Origin: Strongylocentrotus purpuratus
Lineage: Eukaryota; Echinodermata; Echinoidea; Camarodonta; Strongylocentrotidae
NCBI RefSeq assembly: GCF_000002235.5
Contig: NW_022145615.1
Span: 34,604,594-34,668,593, forward strand
DNA: 64,000 nucleotides
Reading direction: 5' to 3'
Both the position numbers and the translations under genes were made by a program. This document shows positions 47,336 through 59,190 of the stretch, piece after piece; position 1 is the stretch's first letter, and each line of letters opens with the position of its first letter. Under the pieces are notes generated by a model. That model searched no databases. It was not told the origin of the DNA and worked only from the letters and a program-made list of their open reading frames with translations.

Positions 47336-47612
47336 TTTCTAGTTCCTATCTGTAATCATACCAATCATGCAAGTGTCATCTGCATTTTTCGCAACTTTCA
47401 AACAGGAATTTGTCTGGTTTTCTACTTCACTTGTGAATAATGTAAATAATGTAGGCGAGAAGGACACAACCTTACGGAGTACCTGTGTTTAAAATCTTTG
47501 TGAGAGAATATCCTTACACTTCACTCTCTGAGACCTCTTTTACATGAAGTCACCTATCCAAAGCAACAGGTTTGGTTTAATATTCATGTCATGATACAGC
47601 TTATTGATAATT

Positions 47613-48340
47613 ATATGGTTTGGTTTGGTTTGGTTTTATTTTCCGTATAAAAAATTCAATACATACAAGAATACAATTTACAAATAATACAAATCAAGAA
47701 TTAAAAAACGGCTGGAAAGCTCTATTCAGAGCCATTATCAAAATAGCCTTTTGACAAGGCCTCGTGACTCTGGCTAAGCGGCTGAGATGAGTCTAGATAC
47801 CCGGAGTGAACGCGCGACCGAGTGACGAATGTCACGAGGCCTTTTGGAAAGTAGGTTACACTGCTCTGCATGAATTATTCATAGATACATATTATCATGC
47901 CAATACGCCTACTTTGGATCTATTGACCAATCATAACGGCGATCTCCCAGTTGGCTTAGTTCGTGATTCGTTCCATGTAGAGGTCAGTGGTCTTAGCACG
48001 TACGTAATAGTTCATAGTAGGTCCATGTTCGTACTACGTAGAGTCTACTGTGTGAGTGTGCGTGTGTGTGTCTGTGTGTGTGATGGATACTATATGCTGA
48101 CGTCGTGCGAGGATACGTTCGCTGATTGGACGCTCCATTTTCTAAAGCGATTTCCAGTCGGAAACAATGGTTAACATAAGAAATCCAAACCAGATTGATA
48201 AAGGCTACTTGGAAGGGCTTCTCGCTCTCTCGTTCACTCCGGTTTTCGCGATTAGTCTCGTTTTAGTCGCTCGGCTTCTATCAGACAAGTGGCCTTGTTT
48301 AAAGGCTATTATCAAAATGGCTCTGTTTTTAATAAAAAGC
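47613..48340. mobile_element. insertion with terminal inverted similarity and LINE-type tail
   Basis: It breaks the Rex1-like RT between FSSAFNT and the NKLYHDMNI block. Its left end is a GGTTT tandem tail with TTATTTTCC (AATAAA on the minus strand), as in a LINE 3' end. A block at about 47724-47850 (GAGCCATTATCAAAATAGCC, then GGAGTGAACG) recurs inverted at about 48200-48323. This fits a LINE-like insertion with an inverted internal segment, or a foldback element. Confidence 0.5.
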
Positions 48341-48869
48341 AGAGTATTGAAAGCAGAGGAGAAATAAATGAATAACACCCTTACATATGTCTTAGGTTTC
48401 TCAAGGTGACTTAAAATTGTATGTGACAAAACAGCAACAGCATCATCAACTCCCCTATTCTTTTTATAGGCAAACTACAGTGGGTCAGTAAATACCTTTG
48501 TTTTCTCCATCAAGATACCTTTAACGACACGTTCAAAACATTTCATGATTATTGGTGTTAATGCTATAGGTCGGCAATCATTCAAATCTTTTGGTTTTGA
48601 TATTTTTGGTACTGGTAAAATAATGGCTGATTTCCAAAGCAATGGGACTGAATGGATATCCATCGACCACTGAAAAAGCATGTGAAAAACCTCTGACAGC
48701 TGCTGACAACATGACTTAAAAACTTTACCACCTAATCCATCAGGACCCATAGCTTTCCTTCACTTAACAGGGTATAACGCCTTCCTAACATCCTGTTCGT
48801 CGATGACTACTCTATCTTCTTCTGTAACATGTGATGGAATTTCCTCCTTACTACTAGGTCGAGCGTACT

Positions 48870-51800
48870 CGCACTGATTTGACAAGCTTTATCCATTCAG
48901 TTCTATTCTCCATGATTTGCGGGAGTTCCTGACTTGGTAGAGACAGGTGTCTTTTTCTAACTGGTCTATGTAAGTCATTGTTGGGCGCCCTATGGGGCGT
49001 TTGCCCCTTGAGGGCTCCCAGAAGAGCAGTTGTGAAATGATTTCACTCTTGCTCTTCCAGCAATGACCACTGAAACGGAGGCGGTGGTCTCTCAGTCTGT
49101 CTGAGATCGGTGTAATGTCCCTATACAACTCTATGTTGATCATGTGGTTCCTCCAGTTGACATTTAGTGCTGCTCTCAAGAGTCATGTATAGCAACCATC
49201 CAGTTGTTTTTCCAGGCTACTCATCAATGTCCAGGCTTCTGATCTATAGTACAGTTTCCACTGAAGCACTAAAGAAGCGGACTTTCAGTTATCTATCGAG
49301 GTTTGATTTCCAAATGGCTGTCAGCTTGTTCAAAGCCGTCTAGGCTTTCGCCTTTCGGACATTCAGATCTTGTTTTGACTGATCAACCCATGAGCCAAGG
49401 TACTGAAAATCTTGGATCTGCTTCAACTTTGTCCTGTCAGCAGTACAAATCTCGCCTTCACGAAGGTTGTACATAATGAATTCTGTCTTAGTACTGTTTA
49501 TTTGTAATCCCGACTTGGCTTGCTGCAGACTCTACTTGTTCTAGGAGCTTCTGTGCTTTTTCCAGATTGTCTGGAATTAGTGCAATATCATCAGCAAAGT
49601 CGGTATCTGTGATCATTACAGCAGGATATCTGCTACTTTTCCTTTCCTGTAGGTTGAAGCCAATAGATCCTCGAACCCGTCATTAGCCATTATTAGAGTA
49701 TAATCAAATGCTATGATGAATAGGTCTGGTGCTAAGGTATCTCCTTGAAGCACTCCTGCTAAGATGGTAAAGGAGTCAGTACACCATCTGATGAACGTAT
49801 GTGAGCTGTGGTGTCGTTGTACATCACCCCTACTGCTGTAACTATTGTGTGTGATGTTCCGTAGGCTCTTAAGATGTCTAACATCTTCTTCATATTGATT
49901 GAATCAAAGGCCTTCTTAAAATCCACGAACGTAAGCACTGCTGTCAGATGCTTTGCTTTTTCTTCCTGGACGGAATCCATTCTGGTTCTTGCGGAGAAGG
50001 GGTTCCAGCCGAGGACGGATTCTATTCAAAAGCATTTTGTTGAACACTTTTGCAGCTACTGGGCTCAATGCTACCCCACGGTACTTTTGAGGTGTACTGC
50101 GATCTCCTTTTTTGGGGTACAGGGATTATTATGCTCCTAGACCACAGGTCTGGTTTCTCGCCATGGATAAGTGTTCTGTTACATACTTCTAAAAGCTGTT
50201 GGTCAAGGGCACCAGACTCCATATCTCTGCTGGGATTCCATCCACACCTGGGCATTTATTATTGGAGAGGGAGGTAACTGCCACTTTGAGTTCTCCAATG
50301 GTAAATTTGCTTGTTTTAATTGGGAGTGTCTCTTGGACCATCTTCATTACTGGGGTGTTGTTATCTGGTGGAGGTTGACCAAGAAGATTGGAAAAGTGAT
50401 CTTTCCCCTGGTTTAGTCTTTTTTGGGGTGTTTTACCTCTAAGCTGATCAACTAGGGTCGAGGTCTTTCCAGTGATCTCTTTCACAATATCCCATACTTT
50501 CCTAGTCTGCTGTTTGACTGCACCAATCTCGATCTCTGTGCATTTTTGAGCTTTGTAATTTGACTGCTCTTCATCGTATGCATCCTGGAGATCTTACTTG
50601 TCTTTGTCAAGTGTTTCTGCGTGTTTGGCAGTTGGTGCGCCATTCTTTTTTTTGTTATTATATGCTGCCTTAAAGCATTTCCGTTTCTCTCTGATCTTTT
50701 CGTTTTCCCATGGAACCCGTTTCTTTTTGCCCTTTCTCTTTGGTACGTATTTCGTGGTTGCTCCTTCGTGAGCTTCAATTAGTGCGGAATAGATCTCATT
50801 TGCTGTAGGATTCTCGATACTTGATACAAGGCCTCAAATCTGTTGTTGACCTCCACTGTATATGCTTCCTTAATACTACAATCTGATTTAAAGAGCTGCC
50901 AGTCATGAGGAAGGTTTGGTTTGGCTTTTACCTTCTTGATGCTTCTCAAGCTTAGCTGCATTCTGGTGGAGACAATTCGATGGTCTGAGTTCAAGAGGCC
51001 AAGAGAGTTATAAGCTTTACAGTCTTTCACACTATTTCTTCACTTTATGTTCACTATATCCTAGTGAACATAAAGTGAAGAAATAGTGTGAAAGACTGTA
51101 AAGCTTATAACTCTCTTGGCCTCTTGAACTCAGACCATCGAATTGTCTCCACCAGAATGCAGCTAAGCTTGAGAAGCATCAAGAATTATTGTGCCTGGCT
51201 CTTCTTCTTCCAAGAAAAGTGCTGCTTCAAGGCCTTGAAGATTGCGCACTTATTTGGGGATGTAAATGTCCACAACTTTACTTTGGCTTTTTGGAATTAA
51301 GCGTGTGTTACACGCAATCAGGTCACATTCGAATGTCATGTTCAGCAGGTACTGCCCATTTCTGTTAGTCCTATTGCCAAAAGAAAAACCCTGGCTGTGT
51401 ATAGAGCTAACCTGGGCATTCATGTCACCACAGATAATCTTCATGTTGTGCTGAGGGATCTTTTTAGTTACATCAGACAGTAAGCTATAGAAATGTATAG
51501 CTTCATTGTCTGGGGAGCAGTTGGTTGGACTGTAGCAGGTGATATCGGCGGGAGCTGGATTTCCACTGAACTTGGCTAAAAGTATGCGAGAACTCACCTT
51601 TTCCCTTTTCAAGGTATTCCAGTGACTTATAAGCTAAAGGATTCATCAATATACCGACCCCTCCAACTGTGCTGTTCACTATATTCTTTGTGCCTAAAGA
51701 CATAGCTAGTACCCAACCTTTGCCCATGTCCTTCATCTGAATATCCGCACTTTCATGATAGATATGATGTTCCTGTATACACAGAATGTCTATTCTCTTT

Positions 51801-52190
51801 TCTTCAGCTAGTGCTGTTAGTTCTCCCATCTTCTCCTTTGATTTGAGGGACCGAACATTAAAACTCGATATTAGAGTTGCTGTTTTGCAATCTATGAATT
51901 TAATTCTAGATTTGGATTCGACACCATTATTCAATTTTCCGACCTCAGCCTGGTTTGTCACTGGGGGACGCGATTCTTGTTCACCCGGGCGACAACCAGG
52001 CCGGTATCCGTTTTTGTTGGTTTGTCTCATCATGTCAGTGTTTCTTAGCTTGCTAATAACAATAGATTCAAAGTAAAGCTACAATGGAGGCTCGCTACAC
52101 CTTCCAATGCCATCTATGCAAGGCAGGGGAGGTGGATTTTCCCTGAGCTAATTAAAAGGGGTTACCTACATAAACAGCCGCATTTTTAAT
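48870..52190 (-). mobile_element. RTE-like LINE nested in the Rex1-like LINE, decayed
   Basis: Minus strand, from 5' to 3': endonuclease (ISSFNVRSLKSKEKMGEL, CIQEHH at about 51940-51770; IICGDMNAQVSS at about 51440-51410; SDHRIVSTRM at about 50980), RT (CPGVDGIPAEIWS at about 50240; FVDFKKAFDSINMKKML at about 49920-49870), and the C-terminal block RLRDHRLRFSGHCWKS with GRPTMTYIDQLEKDT (about 49095-48945). Several frame breaks, and no intact YxDD core was found. It also carries the inverted duplication at 50933-51185. Clade assignment rests on the C-terminal block and is tentative. Confidence 0.75.
50933..51185. repeat. perfect 124-bp inverted duplication inside a LINE
   Basis: Left arm 50933-51056 and right arm 51062-51185 are exact reverse complements, separated by 5 bases (51057-51061). 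Both arms encode the same LINE peptide (MKDCKAYNSLGLLNSDHR and on) on opposite strands. Confidence 0.95.
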
Positions 52191-52721
52191 GTTTGACAAC
52201 TTCATCATATTCCTGTCAACTTCTACTTTCAAAACGTGAAAAAAGGTTATTCAAATTCTCGACAAACAACTTGGGGTTTACGACAATGCGAGAGTGTTTT
52301 TTTTTTGGTACCCTGTAATTTTCCTAAAACTTCCCCATGCTTTCTTAGAGTCTCCTGTACCTAAGCTATGTTCCATTTTAGACCCGTACTCTCTCTTCCT
52401 CTTACGTATGTACTTTTTAAACTCTCTCTGAACTTCTTTCCTTTGCTCAATATCATTTCTGTCATGGGCATTCAATTTGTCTTCCAAGAATGACTTACAT
52501 GTTTTATCTACCCATGGTTTATTATTTGGGGACATCTTAATACATTTCTCAGGTATCAACACGTCTTCACAAAATCTTATATAAGAACTCACTACTGGGG
52601 AGGTGTATTTTGTCTTTGTGTGATTGGGTCTTTTTCTACCCAGAAATTATACCGTTGTGATTTCAATGATATGTTTTAGTAACACGTTATTCGCAACATA
52701 TTGTAATTTTATTATGAAAAG

Positions 52722-55700
52722 AGTTCAAGTTAAAGTTCAAGTTCACTTTATTCAATACTTTCATTAAAAATATACAAAGGAAAACAAACATATAAAAGTT
52801 AGAATATAATACATGTATCAATATATAACATGAGGATAACACAAGTGGAGAAGACATAATGAACAAGGGGAAAACATTTAAAACATGTACATTAATGAAA
52901 GTATTTTGAGACTAGACAGGAAGGCCGGGCCTTGTGTAAAAGTCTGTCTCCAGTAATTGTATAAAAAACCAAGTACATTATTTAAATTTGTTATTTGTTA
53001 TAAAAGGAAGAAAAAAAGGAAATAATTTGCATTCACACATACACTCTCTCGCATACACACCAACACACACTGTTCTGTCTGATAAACATTAAGAATATAG
53101 GTTATTGCATTATTGAGCAGTGGCGGATCCAGCCGGCGGGAAGAGGGGGGCCCAATCCGTGAGAAAATATTAGTTGCGACTCAGCCACCGGTGAATAAGC
53201 GGGAGGGGGGGGGGGGGGGGGGTAGGAGGCACTTTTTTTTTGGTCCAATTTTTCAGGAAATATTTTGCGCCGACTCAGTCAGCCGGTGAATAAGCAGGGG
53301 GGGGGGGGATGAGACCACTATTTTTGTTTTTTTTCACCTAATTCGCGAGAACTTTTTTTTTAATATTTCGTTGTTGTTGACCCGTCAGCCCTTCTTTTAA
53401 TCCGCGCCTGCAAAGGATCCAGACGGCGTCAAGGGGGGGGGGGGTAGCCAAATCTTAATACAACATTTTGTGCCGACTCAGCCGGCCGGCGAATAAGCGG
53501 GGGGGGGGGGGGGCTTTTGTTTTTTGTTTTATAAAGGTTAACTTTACGTTATTATCCTATTTTTGTTATCGTTTTGGGGGGCTAAATAATCGCTACGTGG
53601 ATCTGCCCCTGCTCTTGAGTATTGTTTTACCAAGTACAGTTTAAATTTTCTTTTAAAACTATTTAGCGATGGACTCAGTCGAATATCTATGGGTATGTCA
53701 TTCCAAATTTTTGAACCCCTGAAAAATATTGTATTTTGGGAAACTCGTGTCCTAATTCCTGGAATATGAAAACTATTTGAAAACCTGGTCTGGTGGCCAT
53801 GAATATTCTTATTAAGTTGAAAATATTGTAAAATAGTATTTGGTAAAAGTTTTTTAAAGCATAAATACATACAAATTGCACATTGATAAACATAAATATC
53901 GTTTACTTTAAAAAAATTAAGTTGTAAAAAAAGAGGTATAGTATGGGCAAGGTATTGGCTGTGCGATATAATTTTCTTTTGTAAAATTAAAAGCCTATTT
54001 GTATTTTGTATACTAGAGCATGCCCATACAAGAATACAATAATTTAAATGGGGTAATATTGATGTATTATATAAAATCATCAATATTTCTTTGGGAAAAA
54101 ATTTCAATTCATAAAATACACCAACATGTTTAGCCAATCTATTGCAGACGACACCAGTGTGTTCCTTCCAATTTAATTTATCATCAATTGTGACACCTAA
54201 AATTGTTAAAGGTGTGACCTGTTCAACAACAGATTCCTTAACTCTAACCCTAATTTGGGTAACATCAATGTTTTTTTTGGTAAAAATCATGAAATGTTTT
54301 TTTAAATATTGATTACAAGTTTATTTATATATAACCAATCAACCAGTTGAGCAAATTATGTATTAAACATATTTTGAAGAGACACAATATCTTGATGGGA
54401 CATAAACACACTAGTACCATATGCAAATAATATCAGTTCTAGCACTTTTGAAACATTGCAAAATCATTTACATATAAAATAAATAATAATGGCCCAAGAA
54501 TTGAGCCCTGGGGCACTCCAAATCTTATTGCCATTATCTGTGATTGACATTTTTCTTAAGCAACATATTGTTTGCGATTACTTAAATAACTTTTGAACCA
54601 TTCCAGTACAATATCTCTAAAACCATAACATTCCAATTTTTTTAAATAAAATAGAGTAATCAGGAGAATCAAAAAAACTTGCTAAGATCTAAAAACAGGC
54701 CAATCATTTTTTCTTTATTATCAAAGGCATTTGTAACTTTATGAATAAACTCAGTGATGGCAGAAGATGTAGAGTGTCCCGCTCGAAAACCAAATTGTTT
54801 GGGAGTAATGATATTGCGGCACTTTTCCAAGAATTTATATACACGGCTATATACACATTTCTCTAAAATCTTTGAAAAAATAGGAAGAATAGATATGGGC
54901 CTATAATTTAATAAATTATTATTTGATCCATTTTTATAAATAGGAATAACCTATGCAATTTTTAGTTTGTCTGGGACAACACCAGTATTTAAAGATAAAT
55001 TGATAATATCACATAAAGCTAGGTAACATAAAATATGAATACAATTTTTAACCAATGTGATATCCACTCCATCAAAACCAGAACTCTTGCCATTTTTAAG
55101 TTAGAAACAATATTAATAACTTCTTTTGGTGTACACGGAGTAAACAATGCAGATGAATTAATTGTTATTACATATTGCATACAGTCCCCAGAATTTACAA
55201 AAGAAGAAGACAGTGTATGGCCTATATTTACAAAGTATTTATTAAAAGCATTACACATTGCCGCTGTCCCATTTGTCATTGCATCATTGCACTGAATTGA
55301 ACTTGGTAGCACCTTCTTCTTTACACCCCTACCCAGTACTCCATTGAATATTTTCCATGTGTTTTTCATATCGCCGGCAGCATTTTGAAATTTACCTTTA
55401 AAATATGCTCTCTTTGTTTCTTTAATTTCTTCAGCCACCTTGTTTCTGAAATTCTTGTATTTTTTATGTCTTTCTGGAGTTGGTTTTTTTTACATATCGT
55501 TTGTATAAGTAACATACAATTAATACAATACAATTACAGTCTTTTAATTTTGTTTTTACTGTAATCATTAAATTTATCTGGGGTATAAAAAGACTGGGAA
55601 GGCCCATAATTGTATTCATTTTCATTTTTCTCAGTAGACAGATATTCATAAATAGTTTGTAAATCAATAGATTGTAAAGATTCCACATAACTTTGTTTCT

Positions 55701-55740
55701 CAGACATACTCACTACACACATACACAAACACATCTACAA
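52722..55740 (-). mobile_element. CR1-type LINE, decayed, carrying a hAT MITE
   Basis: The 3' end is a TTGAAC-type tail (plus 52725-52746, TTCAAGTTAAAGTTCAAG). Minus-strand pieces in order: a linker with MAEEIKETKRAYFKGKF and KNTWKIFNGVLG (about 55440-55340), RT palm FGVPQGSILGPLLFILYVND (about 54530-54470) with a decayed YxDD (FAYGTSVF), and an open C-terminal frame at 54290-53544 with TILGVTIDDKLNWKEH, LPHLNYCILVW and KIWNDIP. The endonuclease is not seen, so the copy is 5'-truncated. The last codons of the C-terminal frame run into the hAT MITE. Confidence 0.82.
53118..53611. mobile_element. hAT-type MITE with poly-G blocks, inserted in a LINE 3' end
   Basis: Ends CAGTGGCGGATCCA and TGGATCTGCCCCTG form imperfect inverted repeats, flanked by TTATTGAG (53110-53117) and CTCTTGAG (53612-53619), an 8-bp duplication with two changes. 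Inside, the phrase GACTCAGCC..CCGGTGAATAAGC followed by a long G-run occurs three times (about 53180, 53275, 53475). No transposase. Confidence 0.75.
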
Positions 55741-55899
55741 ATATAAAACTTAAAAATGCAACAGAAAAAAGGGGAAAAGGGGGAAGAAAAAACAATATCC
55801 CTTTAGGCAATAAGGGAAATTAACCCAGGAATCCTTGAATAATGAAATCAATACAAACACGCAATCACCTCTACAAATTACATTTACGCAATTTAATCA

Positions 55900-57005
55900 A
55901 TCCAACTGACACTAACTTTCCCTATTTCCAAGTATATCCAAAATTTTAGACAAAAATCGTTCATAATAGGCTACATAAATTGATCACTAAACACAAAATA
56001 CTCAATTCAAATCAATATGGCTTCAAGAAAAATTACTCAACTGGCCTAGCATTAATTTTAATTTAAGACAAAATTACAAGTGCCATAGCGAACAAAAAAC
56101 ATGTTATAGGTATATTCTGTAACTTAAGTAAAGCATTCGATACGCTCAATAACGCTATTCTACTCTCCAAACTCAGTCATTATGGAATTCGGGGTCAGCC
56201 ACTCTTATGGTTTACAGATTATTTAACAAACAGAAGACAATACGTTACATTCAATAATTTACATTCTTTTCATCTTTTAATTCATTGCGATGTTCCTCAA
56301 GGTTCCATCTTAGGTCCATTCTTATATCTTCTTTATGTAAATATTATTAATACATCCCCTTCTTTCTTTTATTCTCACAAAAACCTTAACTCTTTAAACA
56401 ATACTTTTAATTATGAAATTAACAAAGTATCAGACTGGTTCAATTCCAATAAACTTACTCGTGTATTTGAACATCATTCTCATAATACAGAAACACCGAT
56501 ATATATTAAAATCGATGATAATGCTAGTAGAGAAGAAAACTAAGTCCAATTTTTGGGGGAGTACTAGTAAATTAAACTTTGACTTGGAATGAGCATTTAC
56601 ACCACGTTACAATGTTTTGGAATAATCTCCAAGCCAAAGTTTATTCTACCCCATGCAGCCTTATTCCTACTATATAATACGCTAGTTCTCCCGTATATAA
56701 CATATAGTAAAAGTGTATGGGAAAATTATAGTTCGACAACAATAATTAGATTTTTAAACAACAAAAGAAAGCCATACGTATTAGTACAGGTTCGCATTTC
56801 TTAACTCACACTGATCCTTTATTCTATAAACTTAAAACCCTAAAATGTTTCGATTTGAACACTTTTCAAGTCATTATGTTCAAGTACATTGATAATCAAC
56901 TTCCACCATCCCTTGGTAACATGTTTAGGTTTAAAGATCATTCGTACCCTACTCGCATATTTTTTTTTTATGAGTCCGCCATCCATCTCCAGCCGAATCG
57001 CTCAA
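55900..57005 (+). mobile_element. CR1-type LINE fragment, decayed (plus strand)
   Basis: Plus-strand pieces: LNSNQYGFKK-like sequence near 56015, FCNLSKAFDTLNNAIL (about 56110-56160), YGIRGQPLLWFTDYLTNRRQ (56175-56240), VPQGSILGPFLYLLYVN (56290-56342), then a gap where the catalytic YxDD should be, and C-terminal pieces near 56640-56950. Many frame breaks. No clear 3' tail was found. Confidence 0.75.
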
Positions 57006-57796
57006 GATAGTGGTCTCCTGCGTTCTAAATTATCCCTCTAATTTGTTGGAAAATATTTACTGTATATTTCTTATCTTATTTGTATATTTCGTATATGTTT
57101 ACTGTATGACATTATTGTACATGAATTTTTATTTAATTACTTTTGTAAACATTTTATTTAAAGCTTATCTGTACTGGTTTATAGGAGGGATTACACTACC
57201 CTGCAAGGTCACCGGACAGGTGGGTCTCATCAATTCAGCTCTTGATAAACATAAGAAAAAGAGGACCATGGGGGACCAATGGTCACCGATTAGGCATTGT
57301 TTCTATATAGAGGGAGCTAGAAGCTACTAGTAAGACAGTGTGGCTTTAAAGGTAAAGATCGGTTTTGAAAACGCCCCCTCTCAAAAATGAAATGGAAGCT
57401 GTTATTACCAATCATGTGAAAGAATTTTGACTAATACGTTTTGACTAATACGTGATGATACAAATTTTGACGAGAAACCGCCTTCTAATTGATATATTTG
57501 GTAAACTATTATATCTATTTGGACCTGATAGATATCACGCACGTGTCGCGCACGTGTCGCGTAGTCCCATGTACATCTTTCTGTGTACATTGCTTGTAGC
57601 TTTACCAAGACTGGGCCAAATTTCTTATCATTTTGGTGATTCCAGAACCTTGCAGTACAGAAACCGGTAGATGATCAACCTTTCCAATCGCATGACCATA
57701 ACTGGTCTTTATCTTTAATGTATTTGTTATTGTTTGAATTTTTGTTATTTGAGTTTGAATTTGTATCTTTTCGAACGCAAAAATAAAACCCAAAAA
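57006..57796. other. non-coding stretch upstream of the GPCR exon
   Basis: No exon recognised. A short inverted pair and the repeat CACGCACGTGTCGCGCACGTG lie near 57537-57557, the latter containing two copies of GCACGTGTCGC. Confidence 0.45.
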
Positions 57797-58130
57797 ACAA
57801 ATATGTAATATCTGCAAATCCACATTGACGCAACAGGACGATATCGATCGCCATCCCACGAAGACTAGCAAAATCCATCGGCCCTTCGATGAACATTCGC
57901 TGTCATTCAATTGAACATGGAACATCAAACACAGAACCAGCAACAACAAAGCAAACAAACAAGCAAATAAATGTTGGCTAAAAATATATGTAATATATGC
58001 AGGAAGGACGATATCGCCCTCACACGAGGACTAGATCAACTACGCTTCGATAAACTTTCGCTATCAATCAATTAAACATAATAACAACATGCAACAACAA
58101 AGCGAACACACAAGCAAAGAAATCTTGGGT
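57797..58130. repeat. tandem duplication directly upstream of the GPCR exon
   Basis: A roughly 170-base block (about 57797-57975) recurs in diverged form at about 57983-58130. Shared order: GTAATAT.TGC, GACGATATCG, CACGA.GACTAG, TTCGCT.TCA, CAACAACAAAGC and AAACAAGCAAA-like ends. The second copy ends about 60 bases before the ATG. Confidence 0.7.
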
Positions 58131-58189
58131 AAAAAAGTCGCGCGAGCAACGACTTTTCTCATACATCTTGTAGCTGCAGACTAGACAAG

Positions 58190-58549
58190 ATGAATACCAC
58201 TCTTTTCATCGCAGATTATGGCGACGGGAGCGACTTTGCATTTGAAAATGTCAGCACCATTCCAACCGACGGCAATGACTTCTACGTCCCACCCTGGTGG
58301 CAGCAGATCCTGTCCGACCTCATGTTGTGGTACAGGCGTATCCAGATCTTTGTCTCGACCGTCGCTGCCATTTTCTCTTTCGTTGTCCTAGTGGTCATTG
58401 GAATTGAGAAATCATTTCATAACGTCACCAACTACTTCGTCGCAAACCTCATGATGTCCGATTTCGTATTTGCAATTTCCTGTATGGTCGAGGCGCTGAG
58501 CACATATCAGTTTTCCGCGTGCGGTGGCCTGATCATATACCTTCAGCAT
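58190..58549 (+). CDS. first coding exon of a class A (rhodopsin-type) GPCR
   Basis: 120 whole codons ending at CAT before a GTGAGT donor (58550). The N-terminus is short and acidic with glycosylation sites NTT (2-4) and NVS (20-22). TM1 is about 53-72 and TM2 about 81-103 with NLMMSDF, which holds the conserved aspartate of TM2 (D91). CGGLIIYLQH (111-120) is the start of TM3 with the conserved disulfide cysteine. The usual TM1 asparagine appears to be a serine (AIFSFVVLVVIG). Reading past the donor gives unrelated residues and a stop, so this is a real exon end. TM3-TM7 exons were not found downstream in the window and are probably beyond it. Ligand class (peptide or orphan) cannot be told from this part. 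Confidence 0.85.
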
Positions 58550-59190
58550 GTGAGTAGGCTTAGTTTTCTAGAACAGGTCCAACAAGATCGCAAATATTTT
58601 CGAAAAATAAGGTTAAAAGGCAATCTGAATAGCCTAGTGTATATCAGAAAGAAATTCTGTTGGAGCTCCAGGAGCGTCACGCAGTGAATGAAATGAATGT
58701 AGTACAAGAAGCTACCTTTTTATGATTATTAAAAGATGAGTAAAACTATCGATCTAGTTTGCTCTTGATAGTAATCGTGACGCATACTATGAATGTCTCA
58801 CTCACTAAAGAAGGAATAAATACCTTCATAAGGAAAGTTTAGAACGATCTTCTGTCTCATTCTATTTTATTGCCCATAAGATCATGACATCTCCCTCACT
58901 CCCCCAAGAATCGTAAAAGAAAGGGTGAAGTGAAAGGAAAAGACAATTTAGAATAAGATCGTAAATGCTTTCGAAAAAATCAGCTCAAGGTCAATTTTTT
59001 ATTTCTGTTCGAAGTAAATAGTACGTCATTCTGATTTTCGCACAAGTAAAAAAACAAATTGATGGATAGGAATATCTCAATTGCCCTAAAAGTTGATTTT
59101 TCAAAAGTAGTTGATCCTGTTTTAAATTGTTTTTCCATTTCACCTCACCTTTTCTTTTACGATTCGGGGGATAGAGGAGATGAAATGGAC
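58550..59190 (+). other. probable intron sequence of the GPCR gene
   Basis: AT-rich DNA following the exon 1 donor. No second exon, such as a DRY-containing TM3 block, was recognised here or in the next 5 kb. Confidence 0.45.

Larger units (their letters stand above)
44801..52700 (-). mobile_element. Rex1-like LINE, decayed, split by at least three insertions
   Basis: Minus-strand pieces in order of the element: 52592-52200 (FCEDVLIPEKCIKM and CKSFLEDKLNAH-type linker), 48870-48345 (RT fingers: GPDGLGGKVFKSCCQQL, SAIILPVPK, DCRPIALTPIIMK, FSSAFNT), 47612-47335 (palm: FSPTLFTLFTSE, then NADDTCMIGMI) and 45800-45134 (thumb: KVDDFVMWC, a YLGTHID-type block, IIKPIISFSCLVWFFGL, and RVRLPKVKTNRFRGSFL). 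It ends in a TTGAAC-type tail at 44801-44817. Stops and frameshifts are common, so it is dead. Insertions: an RTE-like LINE (about 48870-52190), a segment at 47613-48340 and a 1.5-kb element at about 45800-47335. Confidence 0.8.

Noticed and set aside
47806-48174. 122-residue plus frame
   Set aside because: Lies wholly within the inverted-arm insertion in the LINE and includes a GT repeat; no family resemblance.
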